A stretch of 10,499 nucleotides of DNA, taken from NCBI GenBank assembly GCA_015499995.1, contig JADNRV010000857.1:1-10499 (forward strand), written 5' to 3'. The notes under the pieces were generated by a model that was not told the DNA's origin, did not search any database, and was given only the letters and a program-made list of their open reading frames with translations. This DNA comes from Flammula alnicola (Eukaryota; Basidiomycota; Agaricomycetes; Agaricales; Strophariaceae). Within the stretch, counting starts at the first letter, position 1. Every line of letters starts with the position of its first letter. Below are positions 1 to 7,401 of the stretch, piece by piece. Both the position numbers and the translations under genes were made by a program.

Positions 1-697
1 AATAATTTACATTATCCATAAGAGCACCCGTCACCTTGCGGCGATGGGCGGCAGGCATGCGTTCAACCGACAGGATGGGGGTGCGCGCTTAAGTGATGAT
101 CCAGCCATGAATGACCGATCGGGTGAGTGTCGAAAGAGTGGCGACCCGCACCGTAGAGCGGTCGCGCAGTCTTTCGAGAAGTATAGGGATGGGTAGGAGG
201 CCCGCAAGGGCCTCCACCCCTCCCGAGGCGAAGTACGGAATGCACCCGTAATCCAGAGAGCAGCCTTGCGCTGAACTTGCGTAAGCTGTTTAATGAGGCC
301 CTTGTTACGGGCACCCTTGAAGAACCACATGCGATACCCATACGTGAATATGGGGACTACACAGGTGTGGTACAGGAGTCGCTTCTGCATAGGCAGAAGC
401 CCCCGAGTAGAGGAACCAAGCATCTTCATCGAAACAACCGATGTGAACCCCTTGGTGGAGTAATAACGCACATGCTCATTGAAGGTGAGCTTGCGGTCAA
501 AGTAAAAGCCCAAGTACCGCCAAAAAGGCTTGGGCTTGAGGTAGTTAGCACGACCTCCGGTGTAGGGTGCATACCCGAGATCGATACTAGGATTATAGCT
601 AGAGTGAGATCTATCAAAATGAAAGATCTCAGACTTGTCGTGCTCGAGCGCCAAAGCAAATGCCTTGAAAAGTCGAAGATAACAGCGTATGCCTTCT
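1..697 (-). pseudogene. RT thumb and downstream ORF2 region, element 1, running off the window
   Basis: From about base 670 the frame reads LFKAFALALEHDKSEIFHFD (motif D), then KPFWRYLGFYFDRKLTFNEH (motif E), STRGLLPMQKRLLYHTCVVP, TYGYRMWFF and RKAALWITGAFRTSPREG. Near 225 the frame shifts, but EALAGLLPI and ERLRD, typical of what follows in fungal LINE ORF2s, can be read in the next frame. Near base 110 another break occurs. No RNase H motif or ORF2 stop is visible, so the gene continues beyond base 1. Confidence 0.8.
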
Positions 698-1002
698 TCA
701 GCATCGCAATATTGTATCCAGCCACTCATCTTGCACGATGAGTGTGCCATCATCAACATACGAGAGGAGGTCAACCCTCAACCCAAGGTCGAGGCACCGC
801 TTCTCGAATAGGCGCATGATAGGCGCCAGGTAGATAGCCGATAAGACAGGGGACAAGGCCGATCCCTGGCCCACCCCCACTCTGCCTGTAGCGGGTCTGA
901 TAAAAAGGAGTTCCACGCATACCGCGTCTTCCTCTCTACCAGATAAGATGCGAAAAACTTGACCACCAAAGGAGGGAAGCCAAGTTTCCGAAGAATAATC
1001 AC
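698..1002 (-). pseudogene. RT palm motifs B and C segment, element 1
   Basis: From 1002 the frame reads IILRKLGFPPLVVKFFASYL up to DPLQA. A base missing at 880/881 then shifts it, and motif B (VGVGQGSALSPVLSAIYLAP) and the catalytic motif C (YVDDG, 760-746) follow in another frame until a further missing base near 715. All catalytic residues are present but no frame joins them. The homologous stretch in element 2 is continuous, which shows that each break is a one-base deletion in this copy. Confidence 0.85.
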
Positions 1003-1349
1003 AGCGCGTCGTGATTAAGTGAAGGGAAAAACTGAGCGAGGTCAAAGGCGACCACGCTAGTCTTTAAACCCTTAGCCCAGCCTGCGCGCACAATGTGCGT
1101 CAGGAAGAGCCCAGCATCCTCAGTGGAGCGCTGACGCACTCCACCCACCTGGTTAGGATGGAAAATATCCAGCCCGACAGCGTCGAACTGAATGCGATTT
1201 GAGATCATTTTCTCAATTAATTTACCAACGGTATTCAGGAGAACAATAGGCCTGAATGCCTTAGGTGCAGAATAGGATGGCTTATTCGGCTTGGGTATAA
1301 TTACCGAAAGCGAATCCTTAAATACAGATGGCCAATAGCCCACACGCAT
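999..1349 (-). pseudogene. RT finger and palm motif A segment, element 1
   Basis: This segment reads WPSVFKDSLSVIIPKPNKPS, then AFRPIVLLNTVGKLIEKMIS, QVGGVRQRSTEDAGLFLTHI and the motif A region VVAFDLAQFFPSLNHD, whose Asp binds catalytic metal. It is fully collinear with elements 2 and 3. It ends where one base is missing near 1003 (element 2 has CACAAGCG, this copy CACAGCG), which creates a stop directly after NHDAL. The apparent start Met is an internal residue of the RT, not a true start. Confidence 0.85.
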
Positions 1350-1562
1350 GCAGGCATTGGCAATCGAGAGGAGGACCTCAACGGAATGAGAGTCGCGACG
1401 TACTATCCCCTTCAGGTGGGACCAATTGACATGATCCGGACCCGGAGCGGACAGACCAGAACACGCAGAGAGAGCCTCTGTGAGTTCCAGCGCGGAGAAA
1501 CGAACCCACTCCCTAACAGGCAGGGTGGGAGAGAGTTCAATAAATTAGCATCAAACACTCTG

Positions 1563-1910
1563 TCAGAGGCAGAGTTGTAGGTACCGTGAGCGCGTCCCAA
1601 GGGCGGGCATGTCGTTGCAAGGCTCGCCACGATAATGGAGAGCCTCACAAGGAGGAAGCTTGCGCTGCTGGACCCAATTCATGAGGTCCCACGGGCGCTT
1701 GTTAGCAGACGCGATTTCATGGATCCGTTGATCAAAGAACTCGCGCTTGACATCTCGGATGATCTTCCGAAAAGATTTCCAGTCCTCGGGCAGGCGACTG
1801 CGCCGGAACGTGTCGAGGGCATCTGAGCACTCCTGGGTCCACCAGGGCTTAGATCGCCGGGTAACAAAGGACTCTTTGGCATGGGAATCCCATGCAGAAG
1901 AGAAGACCAA
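1563..1910 (-). pseudogene. ORF2 linker between endonuclease and RT, element 1
   Basis: A 115-codon open stretch covers the linker: SKPWWTQECSDAL, EDWKSFRKIIRDVKREFFD, ANKRPWDLMNWVQQRKL and the GEPCNDMPAL block. The frame is lost near 1600, where two single bases are missing relative to element 2, and again near 1528, so the reading does not continue into the RT. Just upstream, at about 1900 and 2003-2010, two further one-base losses separate it from the endonuclease. The function of this region is not known to me beyond joining the two domains; it is strongly conserved among the three copies. Confidence 0.8.
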
Positions 1911-1950
1911 GCCACCGCTTGCGCAGCAGCCTCAATCTGTTCCTCGGAGT

Positions 1951-2800
1951 TCAGAGGGGCAGTCGGGTCAATGGCCCGGAGCCCAGAACTGATAGAATTG
2001 ATGAATGCCGGACATCATCAGTAGGAAGAGACATCCGAACCGCCCCGTTAGGGGCAGGAGAGATGTCCAGTGTGATCGAGATCGGAATATGATCCGATTT
2101 GAGTTGAATGTCCGGGCATCGGACAACAGTACCGTCAATCACCTGGTTAGGTGGGACGAAAGCGAGATCGATCACCGTTTTGCGCTTGGTGGGATCTCTT
2201 GGTATGTGCGTGGGCCCTGGGTTGCCAAAAGCAGCCAGTTCAAGCCCAAGAATAGCAGCGGACTGCTGCAATGAGAGAGCGCATCCCTCCCGACCACTGT
2301 GACCTTCGTCCCAGTCCTCGGATGTGCGTTGAAGTCCCCGCCCATGAAATGGAAGCGAGGAAGTGTAGTGTCGTGGGCCTTAAGCCAATTAATGGCCCCA
2401 TGGTCCGCGTCAGAGTAGACATTCATCAAAAAGAAGGTCTCGGCACTTGTTGAGAGTGACAGGACCTGTATATCGGGGTGATCATCACATCCCTACGTAT
2501 AGACGGATGATACCGGGCTAACCTAGTCGAAACTAGGTCATAACCCGGGGTCGCTCATCAGCAGTGGTGGGCGCACGGACCATTGCCAGCCAATCTGGGT
2601 GGTTCGGTGCGCCTATGACATCCTCGCCCTTTCTGGTCTTAGCAGACGGGGCGGTCCTTATGTGTCGCCAAGGGGGTTCTTGCACGAATAATATCATAAA
2701 TGTTGTTACAAGTAGATAGAATTACATCCAGGGACATCCCGTCCCTGGCCACGTTCCAACTCAGCACCCGCACCTCATCCAGCATGGGTTGTACTGGCAT
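1951..2800 (-). pseudogene. ORF2 endonuclease domain of element 1, broken by frameshifts
   Basis: This is the APE-like endonuclease that would nick target DNA to prime reverse transcription. The pieces in order are: start MPVQPMLDEVRVLSWNVARD (from 2800); a two-base loss near 2700 just before the metal-binding Glu motif (read as QEPPW in element 3); one-base losses near 2514 and 2487; LMNVYSDADHGAINW and GDFNAH (2429 to about 2320); a one-base insertion near 2318 after GDFNAH; then QQSAAILGLELAA, TVIDLAFVPPNQV and LKSDHIPI (2271 onward), followed by PAPNGAVRMSLP. All catalytic motifs can be recognised but are scattered over at least three frames, so no active nuclease is made. Confidence 0.85.
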
Positions 2801-2802
2801 TA
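2798..2802 (-). promoter_or_regulatory. TAATG overlap of ORF1 stop and ORF2 start (element 1)
   Basis: On the minus strand the ancestral ORF1 stop TAA (2802-2800) shares its last A with the ATG of ORF2 (2800-2798). The ORF2 product then starts MPVQPMLDEVRVLSWNVARD, the expected beginning of an APE endonuclease. The same arrangement occurs in element 3. Overlaps of this type drive ORF2 translation by termination-reinitiation in the SART1 LINE; use of that mechanism here is inferred. Confidence 0.7.
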
Positions 2803-3000
2803 AGCTACGTTATGTGAGCGATGGGTGGGACGACGATTTAACCAAAAATCACGTACCTCAGCATATTTAGCCTCGATCCAAGGACGGACGAAGCGGTGAC
2901 GCCAGAACGAGCAATGGCTCAAAGTGGCCCAATGATCCTTGCGGCACGAAGGGCACCGCGCAGTGTGGGGGCAGTCCGTACCAAGCGGAGTGCCTTTGGT
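2800..3000 (-). pseudogene. Displaced ORF1 C-terminus with the third zinc knuckle (element 1)
   Basis: In the frame next to the present ORF1 reading frame, the lost tail can still be read. It holds CPSC...H...C (CX2CX3HX6C), WIEAKYAEVRDFW, and an end in NVA followed by TAA at 2800-2802. The same tail in element 3 is in frame with its ORF1 (third knuckle C7815 region, WIDAKYAQVRDYW, ending NVA). So the true ORF1 ended here, overlapping the ORF2 ATG. The stretch holds no other gene. Confidence 0.8.
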
Positions 3001-4916
3001 CGGGGCTTAGCCTCCGGGTGAGGTTTGCAGCACGAGGCGGCGATGCGATGAACATCGGCCTCGTGCGGGCCAGAGCAGCGCGCGCAGATCGGCTGGCGTG
3101 CTTTGCAGGAATTCCTCGGGTGGCCCCACCTCCAGCATCGAGTGCAGAGGGGGACTCCGGGGCTAACAGTGGTTGGGCGAATGAGAATCACCCTTCCACG
3201 GAACATGAAGGTCTTGTTGATAAGATGCTTCGCGCGTTGACCCAATTGTGAGTCGTAGATTTCGAAGAAGGCATGAGCTGTGGAGCTCGCCTTCGAATTG
3301 CGGATGACGCGCGGGGGGCCCGCGAGCATGATATCCATGGACAGAGGAGAGGCGAGCATTGCCATCTTCACCTCCGTCGCATTGGTGGGGGTCCTGGTGT
3401 TGTAATCACTGAACGCAGGTAGATTGAGCGCCTTGAGATAAGACTTCGAGGTGGGGAGCCCAACCCACACGTCAAGGGTGTCGGATGTGGGGGTGATAGC
3501 ATGGACGAATCCACGGATAACGTTGAGGTCAGCCTCGTTGGCCACACCAGAGGTAGCGAGGGAAATGCCCTCGTACGCACGAGAGGCAGACAGGACCCGA
3601 AGGGTCCTGGCTGCATCTCGGAGTCCTTTGTCGATCTTATCGCGAAGCTCGACGATTTTGCTGTCCTTGGGGCGCTCCCCAGGGCCAGAGTATTGGATCA
3701 GGACCTGCTTGCGAGTAGGTCCAGACGAAGTAAATGACGGGGTAGTCTTCTGCTTCTTCGCAGAGGCCGGCCCTATCGGAGACGACAGGAATCGTTTATT
3801 GCCCCTGAGCTCCGCCTGCATGGCAGGAACTCGAGGCGTGGGTGGATAGCGAGGGGGTCCACCACCAAGGGCACTAGGGCCCATGGCGGGGTCTCTCTGG
3901 GACAACGGGTTGGCCGCAGCCATCTGAGCATAGCTCTGACGGGTGGACGGATAACCGGCTGGCCGGGGGGGAATAGGAGGCGGGGGCCTCAAGTAGGAGT
4001 CCGCCGGCCTCTTGCGAGGCTGACGGGGGGCAGGGGCACCCTTCGAAGGCGCAGCCGAAGGCTGCGACTTCGGAGGTGCCGCTGCACCAGAAGGCGCTGT
4101 GAACGCCGGCGCCCTAGCCTTCCCAGTCGGCTTCCTAGTCGTGGGGGCGGGGGTGGCAGATGACATCCCAGTGTCCGTGTCAGTGTCCATAGGACCCGAC
4201 CTGGAAGCACCAGGGAGGATGGGGGCCGTGGAGGCATGAATCGTCTCCTCATGATGGGAGACCGAGGCCACAACCGTCGAAGTAAGCTCATGGACGGTGC
4301 GATTACCGTCCACGTTGAGTGTAGTGGCTTCCCACCACGAAGATGAGTACACCGCTGAGATAAACCCAACGATGGACGATGCGAGAGGTCGAGAGACCTC
4401 CGAACCAGCACTATCCAAAGCCTCGCCGCCGGAGCGACGAAGCCAGGACGATGCCATCCGGAGAGACTCAGAGAGTCGATGCATCACCTCAGAATCTTCC
4501 TCTGGAGGTGCGGTGGTGCTATCGCGGGTAGAAGGACCTGCAGGGGGGGCTTCCTCCCCATACATGTCCTCGTCTTCGTCGCCAGGATTGCCCTCTTCGC
4601 CGTAGGGCACCTCACTGTCATCGTGGATAATCGAAGACCTCGATCGAGGTCGATCGGGTCTCGGTGTGAGTTGCCTCGCCTGCTGAGGAACTGGAGATGA
4701 GTACACCTGCCTCTGAGGGGAGGGAGATGCAGTAGACTGCGCTGCCTGAACAGACACAGTGGTAGAGGGGGCCAGCCTTGCAAGGGCGGCCTGCTGAACA
4801 GCAAGTCTCTCCGCTGGGGATAAACCAGCCAGCGGATCGACGAGAGCAGGTGTGGCGGGCGATCGGGTAGATCGATCGCCACCACCTTTGGGATTCGGAT
4901 TGGATTTAGGCGGCAT
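2919..4916 (-). CDS. ORF1 protein of element 1 (gag-like, zinc knuckles), C-terminus frameshifted
   Basis: This is a 665-residue RNA-binding protein, expected to package the element's RNA. Residues 1-130 are a Pro/Ser/Gln-rich disordered region ending in an acidic stretch (105-125). Residues 140-235 are probably helical. Residues 250-320 are basic and proline-rich with RKRPADSYLRPPPPIPPRP. Residues 402-585 form a folded region in two parts (400-500 and 530-585) that may be RRM-like. Then come knuckles C591-X2-C594-X4-H599-X4-C604 and C611-X2-C614-X3-H618-X4-H623. Near residue 637 (about base 3000) a one-base loss shifts the frame, so the last 28 or so residues are wrong and the third knuckle is lost. 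The ATG at 4916 is chosen because it follows the leader and opens the long frame; its context is GCAATG. Confidence 0.85.
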   Translation of the reverse strand: MPPKSNPNPKGGGDRSTRSPATPALVDPLAGLSPAERLAVQQAALARLAPSTTVSVQAAQSTASPSPQRQVYSSPVPQQARQLTPRPDRPRSRSSIIHDDSEVPYGEEGNPGDEDEDMYGEEAPPAGPSTRDSTTAPPEEDSEVMHRLSESLRMASSWLRRSGGEALDSAGSEVSRPLASSIVGFISAVYSSSWWEATTLNVDGNRTVHELTSTVVASVSHHEETIHASTAPILPGASRSGPMDTDTDTGMSSATPAPTTRKPTGKARAPAFTAPSGAAAPPKSQPSAAPSKGAPAPRQPRKRPADSYLRPPPPIPPRPAGYPSTRQSYAQMAAANPLSQRDPAMGPSALGGGPPRYPPTPRVPAMQAELRGNKRFLSSPIGPASAKKQKTTPSFTSSGPTRKQVLIQYSGPGERPKDSKIVELRDKIDKGLRDAARTLRVLSASRAYEGISLATSGVANEADLNVIRGFVHAITPTSDTLDVWVGLPTSKSYLKALNLPAFSDYNTRTPTNATEVKMAMLASPLSMDIMLAGPPRVIRNSKASSTAHAFFEIYDSQLGQRAKHLINKTFMFRGRVILIRPTTVSPGVPLCTRCWRWGHPRNSCKARQPICARCSGPHEADVHRIAASCCKPHPEAKPRPKALRLVRTAPTLRGALRAARIIGPL

Positions 4917-6159
4917 TGCTTGCTAGTAACAGAGCGCCCGAGAGCGCTCGACGGTGTGAAGCTGTGAGGGACGATGTTGCTGGTTGCTGAGTTTGTTCCC
5001 ATGGTCGACCATAGTAGTTACTGGAAAAGGAGAGATGGTGCTCGAGCGCCAAAGCGAATGCCTTGAACAATTCGAAGATAACAGTGTATGCCTTCTTCAG
5101 CATCGCAATATTGTGATCCAGCCACTCATCTTGGACTATGAGTGTGCCATCATCAACATAAGAGAGGAGGTCAACCCTCAACCCAAGGTCGAGGCACCGC
5201 TTCTCGAATAGGCGCATAATAGGCGCCAGATAAATAGCCGACAAGACAGGGGACAAAGCCGATCCCTGGCCCACCCCCACGTCTGCCTGTAGTGGGTCTG
5301 ACAAAAAGGAATTCCACGCATACCGCGTCTTCCTTTCTACCAGATAAGATGCGAAAAACTTGACCACCAATGGAGGGAAGCCAAGTTTCCGAAGAATAAT
5401 CACAAGCGCGTCGTGATTAAGTGAAGGGAAAAACTGAGCGAGATCAAAAGCGACCACGCTAGTCTTTAAACCCTTAGCCCATCCTGCACGCACAATGTGC
5501 ATGAGGAAGAGCCCAGCATCCTCAGTGGAGCGCTGACGCACGCCACCCACCTGGTTAGGATGGAAAATGTCCAGCCCGACAGCGTCGAACTGGATGCGGT
5601 TTGAGATCATTTTCTCAATTAATTTACCAACGGTATTCAGGAGAACAATAGGCCTGAATGCCTTAGGTGCAGAGTAAGATGGCTTATTCGGTTTAGGTAT
5701 AATCACCGACAGCGAATCCTTAAATACAGATGGCCAATAGCCCACACACATGCAGGCATTGGCAATCGAGAGGAGAACCTCAACGGAGTGAGGGTCGCGA
5801 CGTACTATCCCCTTCAGGTGGGACCAATTGACATGATCCGGACCCGGAGCGGATAGACCAGAACACGCAGAGAGAGCCTCCGTGAGTTCCAGCGCAGAAA
5901 AACGAACCCATTCCCTAACAGGAAGCGTAGGGAGAGAGTTCAACACATCGGCGTCAAACACTCTGTCAGACGCAGAGTTGTAGGTACCATGGAGCGCATC
6001 CCAAAGGGCGGGCATGTCATTGCAAGGCTCGCCACGATAGTGGAGAGCCTCACAAGGAGGAAGCTTGCGCTGTTGGACCCAGTTCATGAGGTCCCACGGG
6101 CGCTTGTTAGCAGACACGATTTCATGGATCCGCTGATCAAAGAACTCGCGCTTGACATC
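4906..6159 (-). pseudogene. Reverse transcriptase fragment of element 2, open, fused to element 1 leader
   Basis: This is an RNA-directed DNA polymerase domain, read without frameshift from just after a stop at 6162-6160. In order it has ANKRPWDLMNWVQQRKL, FRPIVLLNTVGKLIEK, motif A FDLAQFFPSLNH (Asp codon 5445-5443), motif B GQGSALSPVL (about 5275-5247), motif C YVDDG (5160-5146) and the start of motif D ALALEH. At 5038 it passes into the leader of element 1 and picks up 43 foreign residues before a stop at 4908-4906 that overlaps the ORF1 ATG. It lacks the endonuclease, the thumb and a proper start. The palm is intact, but there is no sign that it is expressed. Confidence 0.85.
4917..5037 (-). 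promoter_or_regulatory. 5' leader of element 1, likely internal promoter, with an upstream ORF
   Basis: These 121 bases lie between the junction with element 2 and the ORF1 start codon. They begin with a pyrimidine-rich stretch (CTCTCCTTTTCC) and contain a perfect 12-base palindrome, ATGGTCGACCAT, at 5001-5012. LINEs commonly carry their promoter in this position, but I recognise no promoter motif, so that role is inferred. Two ATGs precede ORF1. The one at 5012 has A at -3 and G at +4 and opens a 29-codon frame that ends at 4923, six bases before the ORF1 ATG. The one at 5002 opens a frame that overlaps ORF1 and is out of frame with it. Confidence 0.55.
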
Positions 6160-6291
6160 TCAGATGGTTTTCCGAAAGGATTTCCAGTCCTCGGGCAGGC
6201 GACTGCGCCGGAACGTGTCAAGGGCGTCTGAGCATTCCTGGGTCCACCAGGGCTTAGATCGCCGGGTAACAAAGGACTCTTTAGCATGGGA
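5038..6291 (-). mobile_element. LINE element 2: internal ORF2 fragment, same subfamily as element 1
   Basis: This 1254-base segment is nearly identical by eye to 640-1886 of element 1 (1247 bases). The seven-base difference is exactly accounted for by seven single-base deletions in element 1. Its low edge (5037/5038) is the 5' end of element 1, in the same orientation. Its high edge (6291/6292) abuts element 3 in the opposite orientation. Neither edge is a natural LINE end, so the fragment is best read as the resident element that was interrupted twice. Confidence 0.85.
6160..6291 (-). pseudogene. Endonuclease-RT linker of element 2, cut off by a nonsense mutation
   Basis: Upstream of the open RT frame, the same frame reads HAKESFVTRRSKPWWTQEC, then EDWKSFRKTI, followed by TGA (6162-6160). 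Elements 1 and 3 have Arg here (CGA in element 1), so the stop is a CGA-to-TGA change. The sequence ends abruptly at 6291 where element 3 begins. Confidence 0.85.
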
Positions 6292-7401
6292 CTCCCCGCC
6301 CTGGAGGGTGAGCTCACATCTGCACTCGATGAAATGTCCCGGAGTGCGAGGGCCATTGCAGCATGGATGAGGGGAAACCCGAGTTCATCTGACGATGCCC
6401 TTGCTCGCCCTGCAACTGATCTCGCTGCTGCGATCGCCTCCTTGGTGTCCGCAGCTGAATCTACCGGATGGACCGACATCACCGCGTCCGTCGTCGGAGA
6501 CGAAGCCCTCTCTCTGGGATACGTCATCGGAGAGACCATCTCAGGCCCAGACGACACCGTCATGAGGCCCAACACCGTCCCCCTCGCCCAGATCGACCCC
6601 CATTCCAGTGATGCGGAGTCGTCTGCCATGGAGACTGACACCACCTCACGCCCTCCCCCTCCTCGTCAGGATAAAGGGAAGGGTAGAGCCCCCACGAGCA
6701 AGGTGGGCCCAGCTTCGTCGCAGCCTTCGGCTGCGCCGAAGCAGGGCCCTCCTGCTCCCCGCCAGTCTCGCAAGAGGCCGGCGGATTCTTATTTGAGGCC
6801 TCCGCCTCCTATTCCTCCTCGACCTAAGGGTTGGCAGTCCGGTGTTCCTTGGAGCGCCGGTCCCCGTAAGCGCACATTTGCTGAGCTTGCGGCGGCCAAC
6901 CCTTTGTCGCAACGAGATCCTGCCATGGGCCGTAGTGCTCTTGCCAGGTATCCACCTCCGCCCCGCGTCCCTGCGATGCAAGCGGCCATCGATGAGCGGG
7001 CGTCTGCTGCCAAGAGGCAGAAGAAGCACCCCTCCTTCACCACTGCTGGCCCGTCACGCAAGCAGATCCTCCTCGCGTTTAGCGGCCCCTATACGAAGCC
7101 GCACGACACAAAACTCGTCGACCTGGTCCACAAGGTCGACAAAGCCTTCCGCGATGCGGGCAGCGCCAATCGGGTGTTGTCTGCCTCGCACGCATACGAT
7201 GGCATTTCTCTTGCCACTTCCCTTGTGTCCACCCAGAGCGATCTCGACATCGCCCGAGGGTGGGTGCATAGAATCCTTCCGGAGTCTGACACCGTCAAGG
7301 TGGCGGTCAGCCTCCCTCTTCCACCTCGTACCTCCGGGTACTCGATTTACCTGCTTATGGCGACTTCGCCAGCAAGACCCTTACCACAGGGGCCGAAGTG
7401 A
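6286..7401 (+). pseudogene. ORF1 of element 3, N-truncated, frameshifted near 7338
   Basis: A 371-codon frame. Its ATG (6286) and first codons come from antisense element 2 sequence, so the start is accidental; element 3 itself begins about codon 3-4. Residues about 5-115 match the helical part of element 1 ORF1. The proline-rich block with RKRPADSYLRPPPPIPPRP and ANPLSQRDPAMG follows, then the folded region from RKQILLAFSGP to the 7330s. There one C appears to be missing (GGGTACTCG where GGGTACCTCG would keep the frame), which diverts the last 22 or so codons. The true continuation lies in the frame of the next entry. Confidence 0.8.

Larger units (their letters stand above)
640..1886 (-). 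repeat. Direct repeat arm A (element 1), partner 5038-6291
   Basis: This stretch repeats at 5038-6291 in the same orientation, about 4.4 kb apart, with roughly 95-97% identity by eye and seven single-base gaps, all in this arm. It is explained by elements 1 and 2 being copies of one subfamily. Unequal exchange between the arms could delete or duplicate the 4.4 kb between them. Confidence 0.85.
1..5037 (-). mobile_element. LINE element 1 (APE-type, Tad1-like), 5' complete, 3' end outside window
   Basis: This is a non-LTR retrotransposon read right to left: leader (5037-4917), ORF1 (4916 to an ancestral stop at 2800-2802) and ORF2 (2800 to beyond base 1). Its right edge is sharp: at 5037/5038 the sequence changes from leader to the RT gene of another copy (element 2). 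The 3' UTR, tail and target duplication are not in the window. ORF1 is open for 665 codons, but ORF2 is broken by more than a dozen small indels, so the copy cannot be autonomous. Assignment to the Tad1 clade rests on remembered family features (APE endonuclease, fungal RT motifs, zinc-knuckle ORF1), not on a phylogeny. Confidence 0.9.

Noticed and set aside
277..741. A 154-codon plus-strand open frame
   Set aside because: It is antisense to the RT thumb of element 1; the minus strand encodes conserved RT motifs across the same bases.
3989..4411. A 140-codon minus-strand frame with many Arg and Leu residues
   Set aside because: It is an out-of-frame reading of the proline-rich part of ORF1.
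4636..4651. Perfect 16-base palindrome GACCTCGATCGAGGTC
   Set aside because: It falls in Arg/Ser-rich ORF1 codons and is explained by Arg/Ser codon composition; no partner site was seen.
4484..5002. A 172-codon minus-strand frame overlapping the start of ORF1
   Set aside because: After the leader it runs in a shifted frame of ORF1 and its composition (Arg, Leu, Pro rich) is that of a GC-rich shadow frame. Only its ATG is of interest as an upstream start.
6160..6291. 5' inversion of a single element (twin priming) as the cause of the head-to-head junction
   Set aside because: The two sides belong to different subfamilies and both contain the same RT region, which one inverted element could not supply without duplication.
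6084..6644. A 186-codon minus-strand frame crossing the element 2/element 3 junction
   Set aside because: In element 2 it is a shadow of the linker frame, and beyond 6291 it is antisense to element 3 ORF1.
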